Shown in pieces: positions 38,401 through 50,709 of a DNA stretch of 64,000 bases. The translations under genes and the position numbers were made by a program. The DNA is taken from positions 12,591,001 through 12,655,000 of the forward strand of contig NC_088326.1 of the NCBI RefSeq assembly GCF_910592395.1. The letters are read 5' to 3'. Position 1 is the first letter of the stretch. Each line of letters begins with the position of its first letter. The notes under the pieces were generated by a model, which had not been told where the DNA came from, did not search any database, and saw nothing but the letters and a program-made list of their open reading frames with translations. This DNA comes from Lineus longissimus (lineage: Eukaryota > Nemertea > Pilidiophora > Heteronemertea > Lineidae).

Positions 38401-40565
38401 CCAAGCATTGTTGACCTGGTCAAAACACCGCGAATGAGAGTGCGATCTCTGAATATTTTCTTCAACTGGTGAGTATAGATAAGTTTTATCCATTTGAAAG
38501 TGGAACGCCAGTTCTCCATTAGCATTCTTCGTGTAACTTACACGCCCCTTAGACTCGTTTAACTCTAACCTTTTTTGTCACGTCCACTTAAGGTTCGTCA
38601 ACTCATTTGTCTACTACGGGCTCAGCCTGAACGGTGGCGCCCTCGGCGACGTCTACATCAACTCGGCAATCTCCGCCGCGGTGGAATTCCCCGCCTACGT
38701 CTTTTGCATTCTGATCTTAGATCGTATCGGTCGGAGATTGCCACTGGCTGGGACTATGATCGTAGGTGGCGCCGCGTGTCTTGGCTTCATTCCAATACTT
38801 CAGAATGAGAGTAAGTCGTTTTCTCTCCTCGGCATGAGACAGGTCTGGTCCGAATATGTACGGGAACTGTTACAGAAGCTTCAAGTGGGTTTGCTCGCAT
38901 ATGCTACGCCATTTCGGATGACGAGCTGGTACTCTTCCATATCAGCGTATGTCGGTGGCACTGAGGCTTCTGGTCAAAATAGAACGTTTAAAGTTAATTT
39001 GGAAGAAGTTAGTAAAATGGTTATATTAAACGACAACAGACGTGGTGAGTTGTCCCAGTGGGCGCGACCTGAGGTGCGAGAGATTGCTACCCGGTCCTTT
39101 GACACTACCACTGCAGTTATGTGCGGAGGCTTCGGGACGTGTGTCAGTAATATTCATAACAAGATTATCGGTTGGTGATTTCCCATCTTCAAGATTCTTA
39201 TTTTCCTCTGCAGACCTTTCCGCCGTGAGAACTGCCTTGTCCATTTTGGGAAAGTTTGGTATAACTTGCTCGTTTGCCATCATCTATAACTATTCAGCAG
39301 AGGTAGGGACCAATTAGGATAGACGAAGAAATGTGTAACCAATAACTAATCAAACACTCTGAACTGATCGCTAAGTTCTGTCAAAGGGAGCTCGAAAGAC
39401 CGACGCCGTTCGTTACAGATTTGTAATCGAATTTGAAAAGTTCGAGCTGCGCAAATACGGGCTGAATATAGATTTCAGGATAGCCGTTGGGTAGACAAGG
39501 GTAGATATACAAGTTTCGATAATTTGGATGAAAATATTACTTAAGATGTGTTGTTATCGAAGCATGTTCATTTCGTGCTTTCAGGTTTTCCCAACAGTCA
39601 TCCGAAATGTCGGAGTGGGCACTGGTTCTATGCATGCCCGTATAGGGGGCGTGCTGGCTCCTCAGGTGGCGCTCCTGGTGAGTACTGTCAGAACTCGTAT
39701 GCCTGTTCCGTGACTTCTGCCAACTGAGGCGCTAATGTCTTCGGTTTGTGCAGGATGACAACGAACCAACTCCTCCAGGACTCTTGGGTCTCTGTATTAG
39801 CGACACTGGAAAAGTGTTTTTTATGTATACTTCAAAGTGAACTCAGGAATGTGACCAGATCACATTTACCAAAATATAGTGATGTTCCACAACACTAGAT
39901 TATCCTTACGGGCACGCCTAACCAGTGCTCTTTTACGGTGTCAACTAATAAGTAAAGTCGATCAACTATGAGAGTGGCCTAGGGCTGTGCAACATTACTA
40001 TTTGTGATCACACTGTACAGTTCAGTGACTGGAGGTCAGCCAAGTGCCTTTGGCCAGATCTTTCTGCAAGACCCTTTATTTGTCAGTTTTGCCTACTTCC
40101 TTCATTTCAGACGAGTGTCTGGTTTGGTCTCCCCTCCCTTCTCTTCGGCGTGACATCCGTCCTGGCAGGGACACTGGCATTCCTCCTCCCCGAGACACTG
40201 CATCAGGAACTCCCGGAGACGATTGAGGACGGGGAAAGATTTGGATCGTAAGTTAAACCAATATCATTCTTTAATGAGCCCAGATCCATAACATTTTATA
40301 GGTTGACATAGGCTGGAATTTAAAACCCTCAAGCAATTACAGCTCTATCAAAACTAAATGAATGCCAATTACACGCAAAACGTATCCCCAATAATTCCAT
40401 CGTCTTCATCTTGAATATTTCAGAAAGTATTACAAACCAAAGGATTCCGAAACTGGCGTTGCCAATATGGGGATGGATGACGTCACGGACGATACTATCA
40501 ATACAACCAATGATGCGAATGATGGTAATCCGGGAACTTCAACTGAGAAGTTGACTGACAATTGA
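35429..40565 (+). CDS. SLC22-type organic ion transporter (12 exons, complete)
   Basis: Exons are 35429-35593, 35791-36045, 36489-36592, 36854-37008, 37377-37548, 37858-37999, 38380-38468, 38593-38810, 39214-39302, 39585-39677, 40111-40247 and 40424-40565. All introns are GT-AG and the phases match, giving 1761 nt and 586 residues. The start ACCATGG is a strong Kozak context. This is a major facilitator with the SLC22 plan. TM1 is at ~28-50. A large extracellular loop (~52-150) has Cys residues in DHWC, SRCKHF, TCSAGWIFD and TVCDQ, and four N-glycosylation sequons (NFT, NLT, NRT, NLT). SDAIGRKK follows TM2, CPESPRWLVSKGR follows TM6, LDRIGRRLPLAG lies in the second half, and LPETL follows TM12. 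The acidic, Asn/Thr-rich C-tail is cytoplasmic. The family moves organic cations, anions, carnitine or zwitterions across the plasma membrane; the substrate cannot be read from the sequence. No frameshift or stop is present. Confidence 0.95.
36195..36365 (+). repeat. Dispersed repeat in SLC22 intron 2
   Basis: Shares GCCCAATACAC, ATTGTCTTTAA, AAAGCCCGC and an AGGCCT...AATTC stretch, in the same order and orientation, with 56195-56345. Confidence 0.5.
39811..40072 (+). mobile_element. GGCCAAAG-family repeat in SLC22 intron 10
   Basis: Inverted relative to 60090-60383, with long shared blocks such as GTGACCAGATCACATTTACC, TATTTGTGATCACACT, ACAGTTCAGTGAC and AGGTCAGCCAAGT. This copy lacks a ~22-bp block present at 60 kb and has lost the clean left terminus. 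It looks like a relic of a short DNA transposon. Confidence 0.7.
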
Positions 40566-42861
40566 TTGTTTTTTTATAATTCGAGCCTTGCAGTTGACTA
40601 TGTACAACAATGCAACCAATACACATGCCCATGAATAGTTTTATTATGGTACCACAGCGGCGTCCGTCTCCTCCAGGTGGGGATATCCGCCGTGGTGACA
40701 TGACAAGTACGTCAGAGCAGGGCAATGGGTGAGCCTAATATCTACAGACCCCACACCTTATAACTATGGACACCTTGGCGATTTCTCGCCGTGGTATACT
40801 AGTGTTTTAACCAAGGTGATGCCTCGATACTCCAAGACCATCATTTGTTTCACCTGCTTTGCATTGAATGCCTTTACTGGCTGTTAACACCCATAAGTTA
40901 ATTAAAAAGAGAGTTGATTTTTTAAGTTTACGTGTGACGTCCCGGACGTGCGTCATTTGACACCTTGTTTTCTGGAAACTGCTTGTTGATACCGAGGAAT
41001 GGACAAAACAACAACTTAATTTCACATCGAAGGCAAATTATAACTTTAAAAATAAACATATTTACTTCACCATCCAATGTATTTGAACAATACTTGTTTT
41101 CGTTCTACAGATGAATAGCCAAAAGTTAACGCATCGAAATAATACACTTAATTCGCTTTGTCAAAAATTCTCAAGCCCGCCATAGTCGTAGCCCTATAGA
41201 TAGCCCGATTTGGCGAGAACTCGCAAATGAAGATCTTTTGCCTGCCTGGTTGATGAATTCATGAATTAACATAAATTGGTAGTAAGTACATGTACGTCTG
41301 GTGAACAGCGGCACTTTATCAACTCAGTACGAACTGGCATTCGGAACCCGTTTCGTTGATTTTATTTCAACGTTCTGTTTCATTTTGTTCGAGTTTAGGC
41401 AAGTAACCCATTGTAGTCGACAGATATGGCGCAAAACCTCAGCCAACATTTTGACAAGCAGTCAGTAATGTGTGAGGTCAGATGGTGCAAGTCCTATACG
41501 TCACGCACCCTCGATCACTTCAATCCTCGACACCAGGTATCCTAATGAGCGATAACTTACACAATGGTAGTATTACAATGTAAATGTATCACAGAACAAC
41601 TCATTCGCGGGCGATGACAACCGATTTTACTACCTCCAAGAGCATTTCGAAATAAATCCAGTAACGAAAATATTTGAGACAAAATACATTCTTGGCATGG
41701 TTTATTTCACACGTCAGATCGTGTGTAAAAATTTAGTTCATCGTGTATTGATGGCGAGAGTCACCACCATTCCTTTGTTTACAAAATACCCTTCAAAGTG
41801 CTCCTTTTTAGCCTTTAACTTTCGCCACCTATACACGATTGCGGACCCTACTTCTTACTGTCGGATATGTGAACTGCCACAGACTGTGACTGGAAAGGTC
41901 GAACATACATGAAGTGAAGTTCTAACCAACCCACTCATGTGCTTAGACGAAGAGGTCACGACGAGAAATGATCGTAGGAGCAAATTACCAAAGAGGTACA
42001 TACAGTGCTATACAGACACAAAGAAATTGTCCATTGGCAACATTCTTATAGTGCCGCCGTCATGTAGAAAACACCCTGCACCGCATAACCAAAAATATGA
42101 TAAATGAAATCGGGATTATTTTCCCTGTGTGTATAGCACTGTACGTGTGTACAATTGACTTTTCTCCCGGTATGTATAGCACTGTACACTTGTAGACATT
42201 TGTGATCTTTCCGAGGAATAAAAACAAAACCAGCGGGACAATATCCCGGACTATTTTACTAGACTTTTTCCATTTAATTCCACTCCGATCCAGACTTTTC
42301 CAGTTTTGAGTGCATCACCGGTGAGAAAAATCGTCATAAATAATAAATCTAATGAACACGGACAATAAAAGGTTCAATATTATCAAACAGGGTGTTCCAA
42401 AATAAAGAGCCTTGTTTTCATTGGAATAACTGTATCGTTGCCTCTTGAAGTTTGCTCTGACATTGGCATTCGGTGATCAGTCAGCCTGAAAAGGAAAGGT
42501 TGACCGAATTAAAGGAAATTTATGCAAGAGCGATAAATTCAGTTGCTCTCGAGTAAGCGCCGAGCAGCAAAGTTCGCGCATTTTGTGCTAGTAATGCAGT
42601 CAAAGTGATTTTTTTCTTCAATTATTTGTAACATTTATAGTTAAAACTACACGTATGTGTGTATGCTGAGAGATATCATTATGAAGATGTCTTGATTAGC
42701 TATAGTCACACGTCGCGGGCGGCACTCTGAGCGAATGTTTAAAGGGGTCACTTCAGCGACGCGACTTGATTCAAATCTTGAAACTTAATAGTTTGCTGCG
42801 CTGCCAACTGCGGCGCTGATTTCAAGTTCTCCAAGAAAAGGTTTAAAACGTGCGAACTTAC
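40566..42861. other. Interval between the SLC22 and ELH-like genes (convergent 3' ends)
   Basis: Contains the SLC22 3' UTR (candidate signals ATTAAA at 40901 and AATAAA at 41051) and, on the minus strand, the sequence into which the ELH-like gene continues. If the consensus donor at 42861 is used, a further 3' exon should lie here or further left; none was identified. No other gene is supported. Confidence 0.5.
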
Positions 42862-43380
42862 CTTTTTCGTTTCCTCATTTTTCGTTTTTTCTAGGTTGGC
42901 GCTAGTGTCTCGTTTTCCTAGTCGGAGCAAGCGCTGGTGGTTGGCCTGCATCATGTCATGTTTATGTCTGGCATTTTGCGACGAAATGATATCAGAAAGA
43001 GCATCTAAAGAGCCCATTACCGACAGCTCACTACCGGATCTTTTGCGCATGCCGGAAGCCGAATCACGTAGTAACTGCAGTTGTTTTAAAAGTTCCTCGG
43101 TTTCCTGATTATTAAACTCCGATCCACGTTTCCCAAGAGCGTTAAGTTGCTGTTGCTGTTGTTGCTGTCGCTGCCACATTAACATGTCCGAGAGGGCCGC
43201 GAGTGAGCCGGAAACACTGAGGTCCATTGACCGCTTCTCGTCGCCATTTTCCCGGAATGCGTCCGCTTCGAATTCATCATCAAGGGGTAAGTACTCCTCT
43301 TGGATGGCGTATGGTCGGGCTTCTAGGCAACTTAGGAGGACAATAGCGACACCTATCGTGAACGGCAAGTGACGAAACAT
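42862..43380 (-). CDS. ELH/DH44-like (CRH family) neuropeptide precursor, main exon
   Basis: Residues 1-~21 form a signal peptide (FTIGVAIVLLSCLEA). An acidic spacer ends in a KR site at 49-50. Peptide 1 is residues 51-82 (starts SMDLSVSGSLAALSDML, with a run of seven Q near its end), closed by GKR at 83-85 for amidation and cleavage. A spacer ends in MRKR at 111-114. Peptide 2 is residues 115-154 (starts SGSELSVMGSLDALSD, ends QRLLRL), closed by GKR at 155-157. The shared LSVxGSLxALSD core and the amidated ~32-40-residue helix match the lophotrochozoan egg-laying hormone and arthropod DH44 families, ligands of CRH-type class B GPCRs. Codon 173 is followed by GTAAGT, a consensus donor; unspliced, the frame would run to a stop at 42748. 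An acceptor TTTCAG at 43400 implies a 5' UTR intron, with this exon beginning at 43399. Confidence 0.88.
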
Positions 43381-45506
43381 AGTGTGTTTTCTGGTTGTCC
43401 TGAAAGTACAGAAGCAAAATGCAGGTCAATGGCCGGAAGACTTCAACAATGAAGGGCGAGTATCATAAATAGAATTCCGCAATGAATAACTTTACTATGA
43501 AAAATCTGCTCAACTGAAATCTTTGAAAAGTGTGTCTGGTATAGCTATGGCTTCAAACGACGAAGTACGACGCATGCAACTGTTTTTATCGAGGACTGTT
43601 TTCCTTGGAAATTTCCCCCGATTCCGCCTACGACCGACTAAGTACAAGAGATGATTTACAAGTGTCGCGAAAGTGATTTAGCCCAGGTCTTGCTGACACA
43701 ACAGACCTTCGTTGGACAACGTTCATCGTCCGTATGTGTTGCGAAACCTGCCAATTAGTATAGGGAGGAGAATACGATGACGAAGCGTTATCAAGTCTGT
43801 GCAGCCCGTATCTGCGCCGTGAATTGGGTCGCTCTACGTGTCCAACATAGCACGTACCAATGCCGCCTGTCCAAAACGAGGCTGCTACCATGTTTGTAAA
43901 CAATACTGCCGTGCAATCGACGCATGTAGAATGCGCCGTAGAACACACCGTACGGTCAAATGAAATTACAGGAACAACATAACGGATTGTGTTAAGTCAA
44001 TGGGTTCTGTTCATTGCCTGATGATGATTACCTTCACACCAATATATCATTAACGCAAACTCTTTCAGTGTCAATGTCGCAGTGATAATAGTGCAAATAG
44101 ACATAGCACAAATCAGGTATTGTGGCCTTTAATGGCATGATCTACCCATATGCTATATAATTGTATATCACGCAACCATAGAAAAGTTCTCCATTTTAAG
44201 GGTTACAACTGCAACACATGTAACTTGATGCAAATTCAAGATGTTTACAAATGTTTGATGTTTGCACGGCAATGTATACCTCTGCTTGTAAACAAACCCT
44301 CGCCTTGGATTGAAGGATTCGCTCATCTGCGTCCTGGGGACCAAAGAATGTCTTGTCCAGTACTTATCATTCAGAAATGACATGGAAATGACGGAGAATT
44401 AACAGTAGAATTTTACAAATGAGGTAAAAAAAATTAACCTACCAACACTTAAAGAATTAAAATTCAAACTACGCAGAAAATGATATCAAAGTATGAAATG
44501 TCCTGTTGTTGGAGAGTGGATGCTGCCTGTGCGGAGCTTTAATGATGAGCTGTTGTTTCGATTTGGTTTTATACTCGGCCACCGCGGTGCATTATGGGTT
44601 ACGGAGCGCGGGACACGTGTAGGCGTGGGTGCGAGGTGAGAAAAATAATATCAACGCCTTGCAAAGCCATCCCACGATCGGTTTCCGAGAAACTTGTTTC
44701 AGATTATTGCCATCCCACGATTGTTTTTTCTTATTTCTGTCAATTATGGCGCCGATTCAACGTCCTCAAAGGAATATTGCGCATGCCCCGCTGGTTTTTA
44801 AAGATAAACTTGACTCCGTAGCGGCCGTCACTTACTCCGTTACTGTGGTCATAGACATGTTGATTTTCTTGACTAATAAGCCAGAAGAGTGTTTAATGAG
44901 GCTCGATGAGGTCACAGTTGTTGATGAGGATTAGCTTTGTGGTTTATTCGGGTCGTTGAAGGATGCGTTTGTTTATTCAGGAGACAAAATGATGGCAGTA
45001 GACTCGCCGAGATGAACAGCCGATGCAAACATGTCGCGGGTCATCCTGGTTAATGTGTCTGATGCCTGCATACTGCAGACATATTGGGTTATGGTCAACT
45101 CACACCATTTAACCCTCTCATTCCTGTTCTCGACAAAAGTCGGGAACTATACCAGCTATTCCCTTTCCTAGAATATTATGTGCAGAACGGTATTTCTAAA
45201 ATGGAGTAGAATTTCAAAAATTGTAATAAGGGTGCTGAACAGAAAGCATGACATAGGCAAAAGTGTCCATGGATGGATCTATGATGAATATAAGTACACC
45301 ACGTTTTACAGGTAGACCCCATCATAGATCCTATGAGGTGCCATCATCGATTCTACATGTATGATGGCTCATGGCAGGGCCATTGATGGGGATTCCATGA
45401 AAGATCCCAATACGACGAGTCCCATACAAAAGCACACAAGCATGAATGCAATAGAACATGTCGAGAAACGATTAAGTCACCGAATTATTGTTCCCATACA
45501 AAATGC

Positions 45507-45514
45507 TGACGTCA
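45507..45514. promoter_or_regulatory. Consensus CRE, copy 1 (candidate)
   Basis: Full palindrome TGACGTCA inside AAAATGCTGACGTCAGC. It lies ~2.1 kb upstream of the ELH-like start on the minus strand. CREB-responsive CREs are common in neuropeptide promoters, but the link here is inference. Confidence 0.4.
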
Positions 45515-45576
45515 GCTATTTATGATTCAATTCGAATGCTACTTTCTGCACACAATTATGATTTTGTATAAAATGA

Positions 45577-45584
45577 TGACGTCA
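45577..45584. promoter_or_regulatory. Consensus CRE, copy 2 (candidate)
   Basis: Second full TGACGTCA exactly 70 bp from the first, in the similar context AAAATGATGACGTCAGC, so a small block was duplicated in tandem. Confidence 0.4.
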
Positions 45585-46477
45585 GCAATTATTTCGCTGG
45601 ATCTGCTCCTATTTCCGCCCACTGATAATGATTCGCATAACAAATAAAATATAGGAATTGACGCTCAGAAATCGGGTTAATTCGCAGACAGCCGAAACCA
45701 ATGCGAGACCGACCCCACCATGAGTTGGTGCGTGCAGGAAAATGATTACAGCATTCTTGATTGCTTGCATGTTCTTATACTTTATTAATGACACTCTCCC
45801 TCTGATAATCAGGGTTTGCATGTCCTGTTAATGTGTAAGTTCCCAGCATGCAACCGTAAAAAATCTATTACAGACGTAAGAATTGATCAAGAATTGTCAC
45901 GAGTGGTACTCTTTAAAAAACGGTTTTTTAACTTTTGAGAAAACATTTCCGGGGTTTTCAGCAAACACAGAGGTTTTTAAGGTACTGATAAACCCTTTTC
46001 GAGATTTTTCACAAGCTCAAAAACCTCCAGGCATTCCAGGAGATTTTCATCGCCTTGAAAACCCCTGGGGGTGCATATTCGTGTTGGCCTAATCTGATTT
46101 CTTGATATAAATTAAAGGTGCTTAAGTGTTAGCTTTCCAAAGTAGCTTTAAGATGTTCAAAGGTTTCAATTTCGTAAGTGCAGGGCTGTGGCGTATACTC
46201 CATTCATTATAGAGACTTTCGGCAAGTTAAAAACTCACTCCCGTATTGCGTATCCGTATCATTGTTATATGTGGTGTTTTCTCACCGTGCACATTCCCGA
46301 CGCGTGATCGATACGCGATAGGGACAGTGCTTCACCTGTAAATGATACCTAATTGAGAAGTCTCTTCGAAGTATCATTTCCATTTCACCTCTCAGTAATG
46401 TACAGGATGTGAAATATTCTCAAATTTGTGTGTTTTGTCGTTATCCAAGCAATTGATGCATTACAAATTCTTTCGCG

Positions 46478-46570
46478 AGTTTTTGAATGGAACCCACATT
46501 GCGGGCCCTTAAGTGTCCACCTGTTCACCAAGCCGAGTCCATAGCTGACTGACTGATCTGCGCTGGACAT
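46478..46570. repeat. Partial copy of the 9.2 kb inverted-repeat element
   Basis: Shares GCGAGTTT, AATGGAACCC and CTGATCT(A/G)CGCTGGAC with the right half of 9203-9386. Confidence 0.45.
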
Positions 46571-46596
46571 TTGAACAGAAAATGAGAAGAGACATT

Positions 46597-46714
46597 GGGT
46601 GATATGAATAAAGACTAGGAAATGCTTTTATCTAAATCTCCATGTACATTTACACTAGGCCTTCCTGTACAAAACCGGAGTAAAAGCATTTGCTAGTCTT
46701 TATTCATATCACCC
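46597..46714. mobile_element. 118-bp MITE, GGGTGATATG family, copy 1
   Basis: The terminal inverted repeats are about 34 bp and begin GGGTGATATGAATAAAGACT, with one mismatch. They surround a ~50-bp centre. A 3-bp ATT lies on both sides (46594-46596 and 46715-46717). It is nearly identical to 52825-52942. Confidence 0.92.
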
Positions 46715-48234
46715 ATTTTCTCAACTGGTGTTTGGCGAGTAAGCATAACGTAGGCAAATCTGTGGTCGTGCGAAATCCGCTTTAAACCGAAGAATCGTCA
46801 TTGGCAGGTGGTTGAACCGCGAATATTCCCCCGTTTCTCTCTATAAACAGAAACGCTAATTAAACTTCAATCGACTGGAGAATTTTAAATCCTGCTGATT
46901 CTACAAGTTGCACGAATATCATAATTGCTCTGAACCGTTTAAAAGTTTTGCTCGAATTGTGCATTTTCTGATCGCAGGACTTCCTGGACTCAAGGTAGCA
47001 TGATTAATCTCTCAGGGCATACTTCACGCATTACAACTGTGCATTAACAACGAGATACCCGATACATGTAGTTCAGAACCGCCAGAAGAAAAAAGTATAG
47101 TCGACTACATGAATAAAACGTCACTGTCCTTCTGCGCCGGCCGTTGTGTGAAAACTACTGGACTGATTTCTTCAAAGTTTTTCTTCGTTTTTCTCAATGT
47201 TTTCTTTTTTTCTTGTCTAATGCAACTGAGTCATTGCACTACCATCCTTTGAAGATATCCTCCCAGTAGACCATGACCTTTACTTATAAAGTAGATCGTA
47301 GTCGCACTAACATTTTGTACTTAATTAACACCTTATAATCCATGTCATTGTGTGAAAAATATATAGGTGAACGACTTAAAATGTGTTAAAAGGTATTATA
47401 TAAAACGCTTGATGTTCAAGACCTATTTTTATAAATAACCCAACATATATACCACATGAAGAAAGGCTTGACTGAGTCACGTAATATAAGTGCTAATTGT
47501 TACAGTGTGTGGCTTGTATTTTTGCTTCCGATTGAAGACAACCACGACATGGGCATTTTCATTTGCCGCGGACTGTAGTCGCGAAAGCAGAAACGGTCGG
47601 GAGAGCTTCTCAACTTTTTCCCATCATGCCACAACTGATTGAGCCACTCTTTAAATGTTGATTACCACTCAGACACGACTATATTACTTCACTTAACAGG
47701 TTATAGGGAGAGCTTTTTGCATCTGTTTGTGATCAAAGAGAAACTGTCGGGCTGCGATGTGTCGTACTGATGTGCCTCAGCGACATATGCAAAAGTAATG
47801 CAACTCACTCGCCAAGTTTATGTCGTGTTTATCAGCGCGGAGGGACGAGAAACCTTTATTTTTCCCGACCGGTTTATTGTCATGATTGTAAATAAGCGAC
47901 AAAGCTGGTAGCACACTGATGCATAGATCAGTGTTGGCGAGATTATGTCGCAGTGGTCTTTAAGATTCATAAGGAAAATCGTTTTGTCTGTCGGCGTCGA
48001 TATCAAGGCGCGCCGCACCAAGCAGATTGCGGTGCTCAACGCCAAGGTGTTCTCCAAGGCCACACCGACACGGCTGCACGAAGCAGGGGACCACTCGCGC
48101 CAAGGAAGGTTCCTCGCCCACCATCGAAAGAGAAGACCATTGACACCAATGCAAGCAATGGTCCTCACCGACCACTGATAGGCCTGCAAGAAACAGAAGA
48201 CCACTAACACCAATCAATGCTCCCCGCTCGCCAC

Positions 48235-48700
48235 TGACAGGCCCGCACAAAACAGAACTCTATTGACAGCAAGCAATGCTTCTCGCTCGCCATGACAGGC
48301 CCGCACAAAACAGAACTCTATTGACAGCAAGCAATGCTTCTCGCTCGCCATGACAGGCCCGCACAAAACAGAACTCTATTGACAGCAAGCAATGCTTCTC
48401 GCTCGCCATGACAGGCCCGCACAAAACAGAACTCTATTGACAGCAAGCAATGCTTCTCGCTCGCCACTGACAGGCCCGCACAAAACAGAACTCTATTGAC
48501 AGCAAGCAATGCTTCTCGCTCGCCATGACAGGCCCGCACAAAACAGAACTCTATTGACAGCAAGCAATGCTTCTCGCTCGCCATGACAGGCCCGCACAAA
48601 ACAGAACTCTATTGACAGCAAGCAATGCTTCTCGCTCGCCACTGACAGGCCAACACAAAACAGAACAGCATCGACCCACATATGATGCTCCTTGCACACC
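48235..48700. repeat. 58/59-bp minisatellite with higher-order pattern
   Basis: Seven near-identical units plus a degenerate eighth begin at 48235, 48293, 48351, 48409, 48468, 48526, 48584 and 48643, sharing GACAGGCCCGCACAAAACAG. Spacings are 58, 58, 58, 59, 58, 58, 59; the 59-bp units have CCACTGAC in place of CCATGAC, hinting at amplification as trimers. Diverged units extend to the left (from ~48118) and right (to ~48740). Minus-strand frames through the array are incidental because units of 58 bp do not keep one frame. Confidence 0.95.
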
Positions 48701-49130
48701 ACTGACCTGCCCACACTGAAGAGAAGATCGTTATGACCACGCAATCCTTCTTGCCAATCTCGCACCTTAACGCGTAGTATCATCTTCATTTCATCGGCAA
48801 TTTGATAAAGAGTGAAGAGCTATTGTCGGTCTTCTAAATTACCCATTCACCGAGTCTACGGAACTTTTTCATTCACGTCTATTTGACTCGCGGGAGCCGT
48901 CATTGCCGATGTAATTCTAGCCATTACATGTTTACAGCAAATTAGATCTGTTGAATGACAATGAGAGGGCTATAAGTAGAAAGTTGGGATTCATCTTATT
49001 AGGCAGTTACTTACAAGATCTTCTTTCTTCAGCGAGCCTTCCGAACATTATGATTTCATTATATGTACTTACATGTACATGTAGTTGGAATCGCGCTTTG
49101 CTACCTACACCTCTTCTGTTAGCATGCCGG

Positions 49131-49292
49131 TGTGACAGCGGATATAGTCCCCCTGGAGTCATAGTCCGGTAGCATTGTATTTGATCAATTAAGCAGCATG
49201 ATCTATTGTACCGCTAACCCTAACCAGAACATTTAGCAATGCGGGCTATTGTTAAACGGACTATCAGCCCTAGGACAACTATCCCTTGCACA
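49131..49292 (-). mobile_element. 162-bp MITE, copy e
   Basis: Inverted copy from TGTGACAGCGG to TTGCACA, flanked by CCGG at 49127-49130 and 49293-49296. CATG lies outside CCGG on both sides. Confidence 0.9.
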
Positions 49293-50690
49293 CCGGCATG
49301 CCAAAAACAGCACCAGGGCAAGGTTTCAAACAGAACCAAGTCAATTGGGAGCTTGTGATGCGTTCGATCTTTCACATTTCCTGCCCTCTACAATGCTTCA
49401 TCAAGTCATCAATTATCGTTTGAAGTCTCTGGTATCGATTATGGACGCATCGATGAGCTACGGACAGTTTTCTGAGTAATTACTACGACTATTGTTTTTA
49501 GATAATAGTAATTGTATTCTTTCATTCTGTTCTAGTCAGTGGTCGAGGCGTATATTGGTGTAGTGTGACAACCACCGCAATACATTGATCATGGCCAACT
49601 GGCTTACATGCCTCCCAGTCTCTCCAGCAGCCAACTCTAGGAGCTGGCCAGAGATTGCTTGCACTACAATAAAGGCGTCTTGATCGTTTCCCACCCCGCC
49701 GCTGATACTCCTGGTTCGAGAGAAGCAGCCGCGCGTAGTGGACTGCCCAACACGCCCAAGGACACTGAATCAACGACATAAGCATGGCCTTGTCTCCAGT
49801 GGCCCTTGTATCCATCTTAACCTTCAAGTAAAGTAAACACGCCATTGAGAAATCAGGAATAGTACATAGACTCGACTTTGACCCGTCCCAAGCAGCTACA
49901 AGAGGACAGACTACCACTCGTACGAAACCCTCCACCGAAACCCTCCACATAATCCCATCAACTTAAATCAGTTATTGCAAACGAACCAGGACTGTTTGCC
50001 TCCTGAAGTGGACCTAATCAACAAATTTTGATTGGTTTATTCGTCTACGGGGTCTCAGCCCGTGTACCTAAGTAATTTGCCTATTGACATGGCGAGAAAT
50101 TAAATAGCCTGGAGATAGCGTTACTGATTGTCAGCAATAATGGCCATATTGGCTTTTTATTTCATTGGGCTGAGTGAGGTAGCTACTCCAGGTACTTAAA
50201 CGTGACCCTGTTCAGTTCTGTGGGGAAAGTTGAAAGGGTTAACAAAAATGGAGGGAAGACAAGGCAATGTACTGAGTGCAGGTGAACAGATATGTAATCA
50301 CACCTAGATTATACAACTATTCTCCCGCCCTTCCCCGAGACCAGTTAACGACACCCCCGAGAATTCGGTTTCCCGCCTTCTCAATTCCCGCGCTATCTAG
50401 ACAGAGAAAAAAGACTCATCATGGTGATCCGGTGTCATTTGAAGACGTGACTTGCAAGTAAACTTTGTTTTTCATGATGGTACCGTTCTCGGTATCAATG
50501 CAATATACATGCGAAGATGTAGATGTACATAGATAGACACACACCTTTTTATCCCTGATGACATCAGCTTATAGTTTAAGGTATTGATGATCTACTGATA
50601 GTGGATAGTTCCAAATTTTAAATAACGTATTGAATATAGATTTCAACAATGCTTGTAGCTGATTCAATACAGATACTCCGCCAAGTAAAT

Positions 50691-50709
50691 GGGGAGGGGG
50701 GGGGGGGGG
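50691..50709 (+). repeat. Poly-G tract
   Basis: GGGG, one A, then 14 G. It is prone to slippage and could form a G-quadruplex; the length is also a likely sequencing uncertainty. Confidence 0.8.

Larger units (their letters stand above)
43400..48234. other. Upstream of the ELH-like gene; non-coding
   Basis: No gene is supported. It includes the 5' UTR intron of the ELH-like gene, a duplicated CRE block at 45.5 kb, one 118-bp inverted-repeat element, and loosely repetitive sequence near 45.25-45.42 kb rich in CATCAT/GATG motifs. A GC-rich frame at 47.94-48.2 kb merges into degenerate copies of the 58-bp minisatellite and is not recognised as a protein. Confidence 0.5.

Noticed and set aside
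38811-39178. Frame continuing past SLC22 exon 8
   Set aside because: It runs past a GTAAGT donor, and the encoded residues stop resembling the transporter exactly there.
44629-44934. 101-aa plus-strand frame upstream of the ELH-like gene
   Set aside because: No recognisable domain or signal and no partner exon.
48318-48789. Repetitive minus-strand frames through the 58-bp minisatellite (CFVRACHGEREALLAVNRVL-type repeats)
   Set aside because: Openness comes from the repeat itself; 58-bp spacing shifts the frame between units and there is no start or splice evidence.
49522-49950. 142-aa minus-strand frame rich in Cys and Trp
   Set aside because: No family recognised, no splice-consistent neighbours, and no sign of a conserved domain.
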